Assembly (NCBI RefSeq): GCF_009857815.1
Contig: NZ_WVVW01000001.1
Span: forward strand, 868,001-932,000
Length of the DNA: 64,000 nucleotides
Origin: Pseudomaricurvus sp. HS19
GTDB lineage: Bacteria > Pseudomonadota > Gammaproteobacteria > Pseudomonadales > Cellvibrionaceae
Direction of reading: 5' to 3'
A program made the position numbers and the translations under genes. Positions within the stretch are counted from its first letter, which is position 1, and the number at the start of each line of letters is the position of its first letter. Below are positions 35,986-44,058 of the stretch, piece after piece. The notes beneath the pieces were generated by a model. It saw nothing but the letters and a program-made list of their open reading frames with translations. It was not told where the DNA came from and searched no databases.

Positions 35986-36843
35986 ATGATTGATGCAGCG
36001 ACACTTACGACCATCACCGAAGGCCTGGCCGACGGCAGTGTGGTTCCTTACCTTGGCGCTGGCGCCCTGCGCGGCGTAACCAACAAAGCCGATGGCACAC
36101 CCATTCCCGCTGACAGCGAGAGCCTGATCCTCGCCATGAACAATGGCACACCCATGGCTCCCAAGCTGATGTATGAGTTTCCCCGCGCGGCCATGAACCT
36201 GGAAAACAAGAAGGGGCGTAAATTTATTGAGCGCTTCCTCACCACCACCTATGGTGAAAAGCAGTGGACAGTTTCCCAACTGCACAGCTGGCTGGCGCTG
36301 GCCAACGCGCCCTACATTATCGACATCAACCGCGACACCCAGCTGCAGGATCTTTACAAGGATCGCCCCCATACACTGGCGGTAGGTCTCGCCCGTATTG
36401 CCGGCACCGATTACCGTTTCAAACTCTATGAGTTTACCGACGGTGCTTACAAAGAGGTGTCACTGGCGGAAGTGAATCCGGCGCTGCCCGTACTCTTCAA
36501 ACCCATGGGAACGCCATTACCGGAAGCCAACTACATTGCCTCCGACGCTGACTACGTGGATTACATCACTGAGCTGATGGGTGGCTTTGCGGTGCCCTCC
36601 TTTATCAAGGAGTACCGTATGGGCAAGAAATACCTGTTTATCGGTATGCGTATGCAGCGCGACACCGAACGCATGGTACTGGGTGACCTGATCTATGGTG
36701 CCGGTGAGCCTGCGGGCTGGGCCCTGATACCGGATCCCACCGAGAAGGAGAAGCGCTTCTGCGCCAAGAAAGGACTGGAAGTGATAGACGCGGATTGGGA
36801 TGTGCTGCTGGGTCATGCCCAGGCGGAGCTGGCCTCTGCCTGA
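35986..36843 (+). CDS. SIR2-like protein, divergent from nifH
   Basis: 285 aa from the ATG at 35986 with a CGGAGA ribosome-binding site; earlier in-frame codons lie in the promoter. The SIR2 fold is indicated by the NAD-binding VVPYLGAGALRG (residues 19-30) and the HSWLALANAPYIIDINRD segment (100-117), which corresponds to the strand with TTNxD. The zinc Cys of deacylase sirtuins are not seen. It could be an NAD-consuming deacylase or NADase. Its own sigma-54/IHF/NifA-type promoter indicates co-expression with nitrogenase. Substrate unknown; NifH (which is controlled by ADP-ribosylation in some bacteria) is one speculative partner. Confidence 0.82.
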   Translation: MIDAATLTTITEGLADGSVVPYLGAGALRGVTNKADGTPIPADSESLILAMNNGTPMAPKLMYEFPRAAMNLENKKGRKFIERFLTTTYGEKQWTVSQLHSWLALANAPYIIDINRDTQLQDLYKDRPHTLAVGLARIAGTDYRFKLYEFTDGAYKEVSLAEVNPALPVLFKPMGTPLPEANYIASDADYVDYITELMGGFAVPSFIKEYRMGKKYLFIGMRMQRDTERMVLGDLIYGAGEPAGWALIPDPTEKEKRFCAKKGLEVIDADWDVLLGHAQAELASA

Positions 36844-36854
36844 GGCTAATCGAT

Positions 36855-36874
36855 GGAGCCGCGCCCGCGGCTCC
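36855..36874 (+). terminator. Hairpin after the SIR2-like gene
   Basis: GGAGCCGC-GCCC-GCGGCTCC, 11 bp after the stop, followed by a modest U-poor tail. Confidence 0.5.
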
Positions 36875-36903
36875 GGACTTTACCCATAGTACCTGTGACG
36901 CTG

Positions 36904-37284
36904 TCAGCCAGCCGCTTGTTCATAGATAACAAAACGTTTGCGGGTGGGCTCCACCACACGCCAGACACCGCTGAATCCCGCCGGGATGACAAACTCATCT
37001 CCCGCCTTTACCGCAAACTCCTCACCGGAATCGCTGATTATCAGGCTGTAACCTTCGATAATCCGGCAGTACTCCTCTTCCGTGTAGCAAATACGCCAGG
37101 CACCCACTTCACTGCCCCACACCCCAATGCAGAACTGCCCGGTAGGATCTTCATACTCCAGCCACAATGACTGTTTGGGATTGCCGTCGATCAACTTCTC
37201 TGTGGCGACATAGTACTCCTCCACCGCAACCTGGGCGGTCGCGGGAAAGATGCGGGGCAAGGGTGTTGGTGTGTCAGGGCTCAT
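36904..37284 (-). CDS. Cupin domain protein
   Basis: 126 aa from the ATG at 37284. The cupin beta-barrel is seen as YYVATEKLIDGNPKQSLWLE, IGVWGSEVGAWRICYTEEEY with CRIIEGYSLIISDSGEE, and AGDEFVIPAGFSGVWRVVEP. It belongs to the DUF861/EutQ-like single-domain cupins of unknown substrate. It marks the right edge of the nif region and is convergent with the SIR2-like gene. Confidence 0.87.
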   Translation of the reverse strand: MSPDTPTPLPRIFPATAQVAVEEYYVATEKLIDGNPKQSLWLEYEDPTGQFCIGVWGSEVGAWRICYTEEEYCRIIEGYSLIISDSGEEFAVKAGDEFVIPAGFSGVWRVVEPTRKRFVIYEQAAG

Positions 37285-37400
37285 ACAGACTCCGGTGTAA
37301 AGCCGCGCTGGAAACAGCGCCGGCAACAGAAAAGGGTGGGACAACCGCCCCACCCTGCAGGTATTGGCATGCGGGAAACTGAAATCCCGCGCTGAGCGGC

Positions 37401-38192
37401 TTACTTGCCGAACAGGCCTTTGAGCTGATTGAGCTGCTCCTTCTCCTCATCGTCGAGGTTCTCGTTCAGCTTTTCATCCAGCTTGGCCTTGGCCTTCTCC
37501 TTGGCGATGGCTTCGATACGTTTCTGTGCCGCACGCTTGGCCTCGTTGGTGAGGCGTTCAATCACTACCTGACCCAGTTGTTCAGGTGTCAGGCCATTCT
37601 CTTTGGTACCGAGATTCTTCATGTCGATGGTTGGCATTTTCACAACCTCTTCACCGTACTGGTCTGACTGGATAGTGAGTTTGCTCTCGGCAAAGCGGAA
37701 ATGTTCGATCGCCAGTTTCACATCGCTGCCTTCGGCAGCAGGCTCAGCAGGCTTTTGCTCCGCCGGTTTGCTCTCACTGCTGGCAGTGTTCTGCTTGACG
37801 TTATTGAGCAGCGCCTGCAGGTTGTTGTCCTTGACGGTTTTGAATTCGGACAGCAACTCCATCTGATCAATCACCACTTCCTTGATCACAATGACATCGC
37901 CGCCGAGGGCACTGGTATCCAGCTGTACACCGATGGTGCCGAGGCTGAAGATGCTGTTGTCACTGAAGCCCTGGGGGTTGTGAATGGTCAGCCCATCCAG
38001 TTGTACCAGCCCTTCCTTCAGTTGTACCACTACGCCCTGCAGCTGCACATCAGTGCCCACCACTTTGGGCCCCACATCCTCCACCACCGCCTTGATAATC
38101 TTGTCGAGGTTTTGCAGTGCCAGCACTACCACAACAGCCACCACGGCAATGATGGCCACCAGTGCACCGACGGCAATTTTGATCGCTTTCAT
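37401..38192 (-). CDS. AsmA-like membrane-anchored protein
   Basis: 263 aa from the ATG at 38192. One N-terminal membrane helix (about 5-25), then a periplasmic region of AsmA/DUF748 type: VQLQGVVVQLKEGLVQLDGL, with a Pro/Ala/Glu linker (about 142-152), and a long charged C-terminal helix (KRIEAIAKEKAKAKLDEKLN). AsmA-like proteins act at the cell envelope. It is 117 nt after the cupin gene. Confidence 0.75.
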   Translation of the reverse strand: MKAIKIAVGALVAIIAVVAVVVVLALQNLDKIIKAVVEDVGPKVVGTDVQLQGVVVQLKEGLVQLDGLTIHNPQGFSDNSIFSLGTIGVQLDTSALGGDVIVIKEVVIDQMELLSEFKTVKDNNLQALLNNVKQNTASSESKPAEQKPAEPAAEGSDVKLAIEHFRFAESKLTIQSDQYGEEVVKMPTIDMKNLGTKENGLTPEQLGQVVIERLTNEAKRAAQKRIEAIAKEKAKAKLDEKLNENLDDEEKEQLNQLKGLFGK

Positions 38193-38268
38193 AGTTTCTC
38201 CCTGCGGTTTTCGATTCCGCTCTACTTTAATAATTGGTTGTGACGCTTTGAGGTCGTCTACCCCGGCA

Positions 38269-38610
38269 TCAGGGTCCTGCCGGGTCCCCGGGTGACGCCT
38301 CTTCAAGCCCCTCGCGGGCCTTCTGCAGTTCCCGGTCCAGCGTCTGCATCAGTGCTTCCCAGCCGTCCAGCAACGCGTCATTGGCGCGTCGGGCCATGCC
38401 CTCCAGGCTCTGCTCGTCCACGCTTGCCAACTTCTCGTTGATACGCAGCAATTCCGCGTTCATCAGGTTCACCTGCTGCTCCAGTTCCGCCAGTTTGACG
38501 CTATCGGCACCCTGTTGTGTCGTCAGTGTCTGCAGGTGTTCCCACATCAGATAGTTGGCACCCAGGCTGCCGCCCAGCAGCACAATCAGTAATACGGCAA
38601 ATCGTTTCAT
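38269..38610 (-). CDS. Small membrane-anchored coiled-coil protein
   Basis: 113 aa. An N-terminal membrane helix or uncleaved signal (FAVLLIVLLGGSLGANYLMW) is followed by a heptad-rich coiled coil (about 38-70, KLAELEQQVNLMNAELLRIN) and a helical C-terminal part. No known family. It lies just before the AsmA-like gene in the same direction, possibly in one operon. Confidence 0.7.
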   Translation of the reverse strand: MKRFAVLLIVLLGGSLGANYLMWEHLQTLTTQQGADSVKLAELEQQVNLMNAELLRINEKLASVDEQSLEGMARRANDALLDGWEALMQTLDRELQKAREGLEEASPGDPAGP

Positions 38611-38643
38611 GACAAACCCTCCTGGTCATTAACCCGGCGATGA

Positions 38644-39723
38644 CTATTCACCGCTGTCAGCGCCACCTTTCTGCTTTTGCAGGTACTGCACCAGCCGCAG
38701 TTTTAATGGCGCTGGCAGGTTCTGGATCGTAAGACTGTCGGACTCGCGATTGTACACAATCGTTTCCCCCAAGCACTCTGCGGCGAAGCTCATACTCAGT
38801 TGATCATTGCGGCCGCTGATGCGCACGAAATGCCTCAACTGCTTGCGATCCGGGTGCAGAGCCTCCGCCGGCAGCTTCACCTTCTGTCCTTCGCCATCAT
38901 CACTGCCGGCAAACCGCTCAGCCCGCTCTGCCCTTTCCGCCACATAACGGGAGAAGCGCTCAGGCTCCTCCTGGTTGAGATGGCCGGACAGATCCCTTAT
39001 GACCACCGGCTCGCCCTTTTTATCCTGTTCCAGGCAGTAGTCAATCACCCGATTGCGGTAAACGTGAGCTTCTTCCGCTTCCAGCTGTTCGCTGTAGTCG
39101 GCCACTACGTCCAAAAACACTTTTGTTTCCGCTGCCACATCGCGGGCGTCAGAAAAGCCGATCCACTGCCAGAAACAGTCGGTAAACTCCTTGTCACCCC
39201 TTGCCCGCAGTACGCTGAGGTAGCTGTTGTCGTTGCCGGAGAGCCAATCGCTCAGCTCTACCTTGGCCGCTGCGGTGACACCACGAACATCCAGATAGAA
39301 GGTTTTTTGTAACTGCAGCTCACCATCCAGCCACACACCCTCGTTGGGCTGGATAAAAAACAGGTAGGCGGCATCGCTGTCAGCGAGCTTTTCCAGCGCA
39401 ATCAGCAGGTAGCCATCGATCACCACTTCGGTTTCACCCAACAGGCTGCGCAGGTGCTCGGCGGCCTTACCGGAGAAGGTCTCAAAAGCCATCTTCTCCT
39501 CACAGCACTCCCGCAGCCACTGGCCCACCACGGCGACGCTCAGATCATTGCTGAAGCGCCCATACTGCTTGCCCGCCTTACCAAGATAGGCGTGCTTGAG
39601 CTCCCGTACCAGTTCTTCCAGCGGGCCATTGAGCGTCAGCACAGCGGGCGCCTGCTGCAGGCTGACCGCGGCGTCAGGTCCGTCACGGCGAATGGCGTGG
39701 GCTATGCAGTGTGTTATGGCCAA
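38644..39723 (-). CDS. Nucleoid-associated protein NdpA/YejK family
   Basis: 359 aa. I place the start at a TTG (39723): it has a GAGGAG site six bases before it, and the protein then begins LAITHCIAHAIRRDG, as do other YejK proteins, which begin with a short helix near ALHQLIK. The N-terminal domain has KHAYLGKAGKQYGRFS and the C-terminal half LRHFVRISGRNDQLSMSF. Associates with the nucleoid; role not well defined. It precedes the coiled-coil gene by 33 bp. Confidence 0.85.
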   Translation of the reverse strand: MAITHCIAHAIRRDGPDAAVSLQQAPAVLTLNGPLEELVRELKHAYLGKAGKQYGRFSNDLSVAVVGQWLRECCEEKMAFETFSGKAAEHLRSLLGETEVVIDGYLLIALEKLADSDAAYLFFIQPNEGVWLDGELQLQKTFYLDVRGVTAAAKVELSDWLSGNDNSYLSVLRARGDKEFTDCFWQWIGFSDARDVAAETKVFLDVVADYSEQLEAEEAHVYRNRVIDYCLEQDKKGEPVVIRDLSGHLNQEEPERFSRYVAERAERAERFAGSDDGEGQKVKLPAEALHPDRKQLRHFVRISGRNDQLSMSFAAECLGETIVYNRESDSLTIQNLPAPLKLRLVQYLQKQKGGADSGE

Positions 39724-39894
39724 AAGGAACTCCTCGGGTAAAAAGATTTCTGAACTATTTCGCACTCAAGCGGGCAAGTATACCCGCCCGGGAGCCAAAA
39801 CCCATGCCCTTGTCCGCATCCCTGTGCCCCATGACCGTTCATCTTTCCGGGACGGACGGATATACTGCCCCGCTCACTGCAAGAGAGAACTGAC

Positions 39895-40392
39895 ATGCGC
39901 CTGACTGGCTGTTTTTTAATCATTTTGAGCCTTCTGGCTGCGCCGGCCAGCGCTGAAGAGAAGGTCACGATTGAAGAGTTCAACTGGCTCGACAACAGCT
40001 ATCTGGAAAAGCAGGTGGCACGGGTCGACGAGCTCGGTCGCAGCGAGTTCGGAACCCCGGTGCGGGGTGACAAGAGCGACCTGGAGCTGCTGCAACGTAT
40101 CATCTACCGTGGCCTGATCCCCAAGGATGACTCCCTGCGCCTGCAGGCCCTGGGTGTGGTACTGGGCAACGTGATGGTGAAAGATTTCGGCCTGGAGTGG
40201 AAAAAATACACCGACAGGATTGGCAGCACTCGCGCCGCCTGTATACCCGGCACCCAGGAGTGCGTGTTCCCCGTCACCATGCTGTCGCGGCGCATGGAAG
40301 TAGGCCTGATGCCGGATGTGCAGCGCATTTACGGCGAGGTGCAGGAGATGATCAAACCTTTCCAGCCCAAACTTCCCTATCAGGTGAATTGA
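39895..40392 (+). CDS. Secreted protein, DUF3806-like
   Basis: 165 aa. A signal peptide (about 1-20, ending APASA) precedes a globular domain with LLQRIIYRGLIPKDDSLRLQ, LGNVMVKDFGLEWKKYTD and two Cys (C115, C122, possible disulfide). It resembles the DUF3806 family. Function unknown. It is 89 nt upstream of the MscS gene in the same direction. Confidence 0.78.
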   Translation: MRLTGCFLIILSLLAAPASAEEKVTIEEFNWLDNSYLEKQVARVDELGRSEFGTPVRGDKSDLELLQRIIYRGLIPKDDSLRLQALGVVLGNVMVKDFGLEWKKYTDRIGSTRAACIPGTQECVFPVTMLSRRMEVGLMPDVQRIYGEVQEMIKPFQPKLPYQVN

Positions 40393-40480
40393 GGCCGGGG
40401 AGCAGGCAACACGCTTGCTGTCATCAACCTCTAGGGCTAGTCTGAGGCAATTAATATTGAAGGACACGGAGACCCGGAAT

Positions 40481-41320
40481 ATGGAAGCCCATCTCAATCA
40501 GGAGCTGGAACAGTTGCAGACCCTCTACACCCTGTTGATGGAGTTCTTCGTTAACTACAGCTTCCAGTTACTGGGCGCCATGCTGATCCTCCTCGTCGGC
40601 GTGCTGGTGGCCCGCAAGGTGAGCACCATGGTGTTGCACCTGTGTGAACGCAAAAACCTCGACATTACCCTCAGCCGCTTTATTGCCGCCGTGGTGCGCA
40701 TCCTGATTGTGGTGATGGTGGCGATCATTTCCCTGGGCAAGATCGGCATCAGCGTAACCCCGTTCGTCGCTGCCGTAGGCGCCCTCTCCCTTGGCGCCGG
40801 TCTGGCGGTACAGGGCCTGCTCTCCAACTACGGTGCCGGCCTCAATATCATCATGACCCGGCCGTTTGTGGTGGGTGACACCATCTTTATCCAGGGGCAG
40901 ACCGGGCTGGTGGATGAAGTCCGCCTGGCCTGCACCGTACTGGTCAATGAAGACGGTACCCGCATCACCATTCCCAATCGCCACATTGTGGGCGAGATCC
41001 TGCACAACTCCGCCAGTTTCAGTCTCGCTGAACTGAGCGTTGGTATCGCCTACAGTGAGGATCCGGAACAGGTTATCGAACTGCTGCACCAGGCCCTGTG
41101 CAAGCTGGATGGCGTGGATGCCGAACAGAAGCCACCCCAGGTAGGCATTGATGCCTTTGCCGACAGCAGCATAAATATTGGTGTGCGTCTGTGGCTGCCC
41201 ACCGAGCGTTTTATGAGCCTACGCTTTGAAGCCAACCGCTGTATCTACCGGACGCTCAAAGAGCACCATATCCAGATCCCCTTCCCGCAGCGTGAAGTAC
41301 GCCTGCTGCAGGACAGCTGA
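40481..41320 (+). CDS. mscS: MscS-family small-conductance mechanosensitive channel
   Basis: 279 aa from the ATG at 40481. Three membrane helices (about 22-45, 60-80, 90-112), the pore helix with GALSLGAGLAVQGLLSNYGA and the beta domain with DTIFIQGQTGLVDEVRL and NEDGTRITIPNRHIV. It opens on osmotic downshift and releases solutes. Length close to Escherichia coli MscS (286). Confidence 0.95.
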   Translation: MEAHLNQELEQLQTLYTLLMEFFVNYSFQLLGAMLILLVGVLVARKVSTMVLHLCERKNLDITLSRFIAAVVRILIVVMVAIISLGKIGISVTPFVAAVGALSLGAGLAVQGLLSNYGAGLNIIMTRPFVVGDTIFIQGQTGLVDEVRLACTVLVNEDGTRITIPNRHIVGEILHNSASFSLAELSVGIAYSEDPEQVIELLHQALCKLDGVDAEQKPPQVGIDAFADSSINIGVRLWLPTERFMSLRFEANRCIYRTLKEHHIQIPFPQREVRLLQDS

Positions 41321-41326
41321 TCCCCC

Positions 41327-42010
41327 GTGCCGGACTCCAGCGCCCTGCTCCCACACCCCGCCGCCACGGTCATACTGCTGCGCCCGGCGGCGACTGGCTT
41401 CGAGGTGTTATTGCTCAGGCGCAGTGAACAGCTGGCGTTCGCGGCTGATCGCTGGGTGTTTCCCGGTGGCCGTATTGATGCTGCTGACGCCCCTGGCCAG
41501 CCCCGCGAATCCCTGCCTGCGGCCCGTGCCGCAGCGGCCCGGGAAACCCTGGAGGAAGCCGGACTAAGGGTCAACAGCGAGCATTTCCTGCTGTGGAGCT
41601 ACTGGCTGACACCAGCGGGCAAGAGCCGGCGCTTCTCCACCTGGTTTCTGCTGGGAGATGTGAGTACTGATCAGTCCGTGGAAGTGGATCAGGGCGAGAT
41701 TGTCGAAGCCCGCTGGCTGACACCCGCAGAGGCCCTGCTGCTGCAGCAACGGGGCGAACTACCGGTACTCCCCCCCGCCATTATCACCCTGCAGGAGCTG
41801 GCAGGGCTGGACAGTATTGCGGCCGCCAGGGCCTTCTGCCAGGACCGTCAGCCCCCCGCCTACAAACCCCGTATTATGATTGCCGGTGACCGCACCATCA
41901 GCGCCTACGAAGAAGACTGCGCCTACCTGAGCGGTGATCCGGAAAGCGAGGGGCCGCAGCACCGTTCCGTCATGATAGACGGTATCTGGCACTACGTCAG
42001 ACGGCCCTGA
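41327..42010 (+). CDS. NUDIX hydrolase
   Basis: 227 aa from a GTG at 41327, six bases after the mscS stop. The Nudix box is GGRIDAADAP... with an insertion, then AAARETLEEAGLRV; the catalytic RETLEEAG is intact. It belongs to the NUDT7/CoA-diphosphatase-like branch by the WVFPGGRID start and length. Substrate unknown. Confidence 0.85.
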   Translation: MPDSSALLPHPAATVILLRPAATGFEVLLLRRSEQLAFAADRWVFPGGRIDAADAPGQPRESLPAARAAAARETLEEAGLRVNSEHFLLWSYWLTPAGKSRRFSTWFLLGDVSTDQSVEVDQGEIVEARWLTPAEALLLQQRGELPVLPPAIITLQELAGLDSIAAARAFCQDRQPPAYKPRIMIAGDRTISAYEEDCAYLSGDPESEGPQHRSVMIDGIWHYVRRP

Positions 42011-42029
42011 GGTCAGGACCGCCCTGGAC

Positions 42030-42890
42030 TCAGGCTGGCTCTTCCACTTTGCCGGAAGCCGGCAAAGCTGCCTGCTGCGGTTGCCCCTGCATGATGGCCA
42101 GTCGCAATGCGCGGATCTCCTCCTGCAAGTCCCGCAGGCTCGGCTCCCCCGCCGCTTCAGCTTCGGCTTTGGCAGCCTGCTGGTGCTCCTCTTCCATCAC
42201 GTTGACCACAATTCCAATGATCATGTTGAGGAAGGCAAACGCCGTGAAGAAGATAAACGTAAGGTAATAGGCCCAGCTCAACGGATAGACTTCCATGGTC
42301 TCGTACATGACGTCCGTCCAGTCCTCAAACGTCATCACCCGGAACAGGGTCAGCAGGCTCAGGGCAATATCACCCCACAGGGTCGCGTTGATGCTGTGGA
42401 AAAAGGTGCTGCCAATGGCAGCGTAGATGTAGAAGATGATGAACATCATCAGCACCACATACCCCAGCTGCGGCAGTGCCTTCATCAGCGAAGTCAGCAG
42501 CATGCGCAGCTCAGGGATAATGGAGACCATCCGCAGCACCCGGAAGATGCGCACCAGCCGGCCAATCAGTGCCATATCGCTGTTGTCGATCGGCACCAGG
42601 CTCACCACTACGATCAATGTATCGAAAATATTCCAGCCGTTGCGAAAGAAGCGCGCCTTGTTGGGTTCGCCGAGAAACCGCACCACGATCTCGAACAGGA
42701 AAATAATGGTGATCGACCAGTCCAGCACGGTGATGGATTGCACCACCCATTCCGGCAAGGGGTAGGTTTTTACACCGATCAGCAACGCTGACAGTACAAT
42801 CACCGTAATAACAAACAACTCAAACACTTTATTGGAACGCAGGCGGAAAAACTGCTCCTGCAGACGGGCGTTAGCGGTAACAGCGGTCAT
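42030..42890 (-). CDS. Single-domain voltage-gated cation channel (ion transport protein)
   Basis: 286 aa. Six membrane segments: S1 about 19-38, S3 with FDTLIVVVSLV, an S4 with repeated Arg (RLVRIFRVLRMVSIIPELR), S5 with LGYVVLMMFIIFYIYAAIG, a pore with VMTFEDWTDV and S6 with FFTAFAFLNMIIGIVVNVME. This is the layout of bacterial Nav channels (NaChBac type). The filter TFEDWT differs from the LESWAS of NaChBac, so selectivity is open. A Glu/Ala coiled coil ends the protein. Confidence 0.9.
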   Translation of the reverse strand: MTAVTANARLQEQFFRLRSNKVFELFVITVIVLSALLIGVKTYPLPEWVVQSITVLDWSITIIFLFEIVVRFLGEPNKARFFRNGWNIFDTLIVVVSLVPIDNSDMALIGRLVRIFRVLRMVSIIPELRMLLTSLMKALPQLGYVVLMMFIIFYIYAAIGSTFFHSINATLWGDIALSLLTLFRVMTFEDWTDVMYETMEVYPLSWAYYLTFIFFTAFAFLNMIIGIVVNVMEEEHQQAAKAEAEAAGEPSLRDLQEEIRALRLAIMQGQPQQAALPASGKVEEPA

Positions 42891-42903
42891 TTATTACGAA
42901 ACC

Positions 42904-44058
42904 TCATACATCTTCAATCAACCACTCCTGATCCACAAAGCGTTGGCTGCGGGCCAGCGCCGGGAGCAGGACTGTATCAGCAAACTCACAACCCGTCGCC
43001 AAAATCTCGCGTTGCCCTTCCTTATTGGCAATGGTCGGTTCGTGCCCCTCATCCAACACCGCCAGAAGCTTCTGGTAACCGGGCTGCCAGGCTCTGGTCT
43101 CAGGAAACGTGGCGCGTAAACTTTTCAGGATCTGCATGCCCGCGTAGTCCAGATCTCCCCAGAAAAAACAGGGGAAAACACTACCCCCTCCGAACCAGTA
43201 GCGTTCAAAATGGACACAGCTCTCCTCTTTGGAACCGCCGCTATAACTGAACCACACTGCGTCCCGATTACGGGCTCGATCACTGGTCAACTTGAACCCC
43301 TGGCTGTAGACCAGCGCCGACCGGCGAGCATCGGAAAACGCTTGCTCGGCCAGCCAGCAGAAACTGTCCCAGTTCTCGACAAACAAAATATGGTCAAAAT
43401 CAGTCGGAAGATGCACTTGTACATTCAGACGGCGCGGCAGAATAAGCTCCTCAATATCCGGAAACAGGAGCCGTAAACGGGATACAGGGAATTTGCGCTC
43501 AAGGAACTTGGAATCTCGTTGGAATAGCTGCGTACTCAAACGACGCAAGGTCATCGGCCCGCTCAAAATCGCACTAATTTTACCCAGTTCGATCACCACT
43601 TGATCGGAACTCCAGCCATCCAGGCTTAGCGGCCGACGCAGGAGGTCTTCAATGGCCCCCGGAAACACCTCCCGATGACTTAGCACTGCCGCTTCCCATT
43701 CCACCTGCTGCAGTGACACACGCGGCATTTGTAACCAATCGCGCAGTGTTGCTTCCTGCTGGCCATCAGAACGAACCTTGACTTTCACTCCGGATACCGG
43801 AGGCAGCTCTTCCAGACGCTCGCCCTTTGCTTTCGGCAAGAGCGTCAGCAGCCGGAACTCCTGATGCAACTCCCGTAGGCATTGCCAGCTGAAGTCACTA
43901 TCCGGGTGCAAGTAAAGCCATCGGGCGTTGCTTTCAGTCAATGATACTGCCTGCAGCGATGAAATCTCCGTGCCCTTATCCAGCTTGCGAACAAACCGTC
44001 GTAATAAACCATCGATGTCAGGCTGATCCGGTAGCCACTTGGGGGGCTGCGACGTCAA
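42904..44058 (-). CDS. jetD: JetD, Wadjet system nuclease (Toprim, DUF2220)
   Basis: 384 aa. It has an N-terminal DUF3322-like region and a C-terminal Toprim nuclease domain: the Glu of FVENWDSF and the Asp pair of FFWGDLDYAGMQIL. In Wadjet, JetD cleaves DNA of small circular plasmids extruded by the SMC-like JetABC. It overlaps jetC by four bases. It starts [17 protein letters not shown]. Confidence 0.9.
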   Translation of the reverse strand: MTSQPPKWLPDQPDIDGLLRRFVRKLDKGTEISSLQAVSLTESNARWLYLHPDSDFSWQCLRELHQEFRLLTLLPKAKGERLEELPPVSGVKVKVRSDGQQEATLRDWLQMPRVSLQQVEWEAAVLSHREVFPGAIEDLLRRPLSLDGWSSDQVVIELGKISAILSGPMTLRRLSTQLFQRDSKFLERKFPVSRLRLLFPDIEELILPRRLNVQVHLPTDFDHILFVENWDSFCWLAEQAFSDARRSALVYSQGFKLTSDRARNRDAVWFSYSGGSKEESCVHFERYWFGGGSVFPCFFWGDLDYAGMQILKSLRATFPETRAWQPGYQKLLAVLDEGHEPTIANKEGQREILATGCEFADTVLLPALARSQRFVDQEWLIEDV

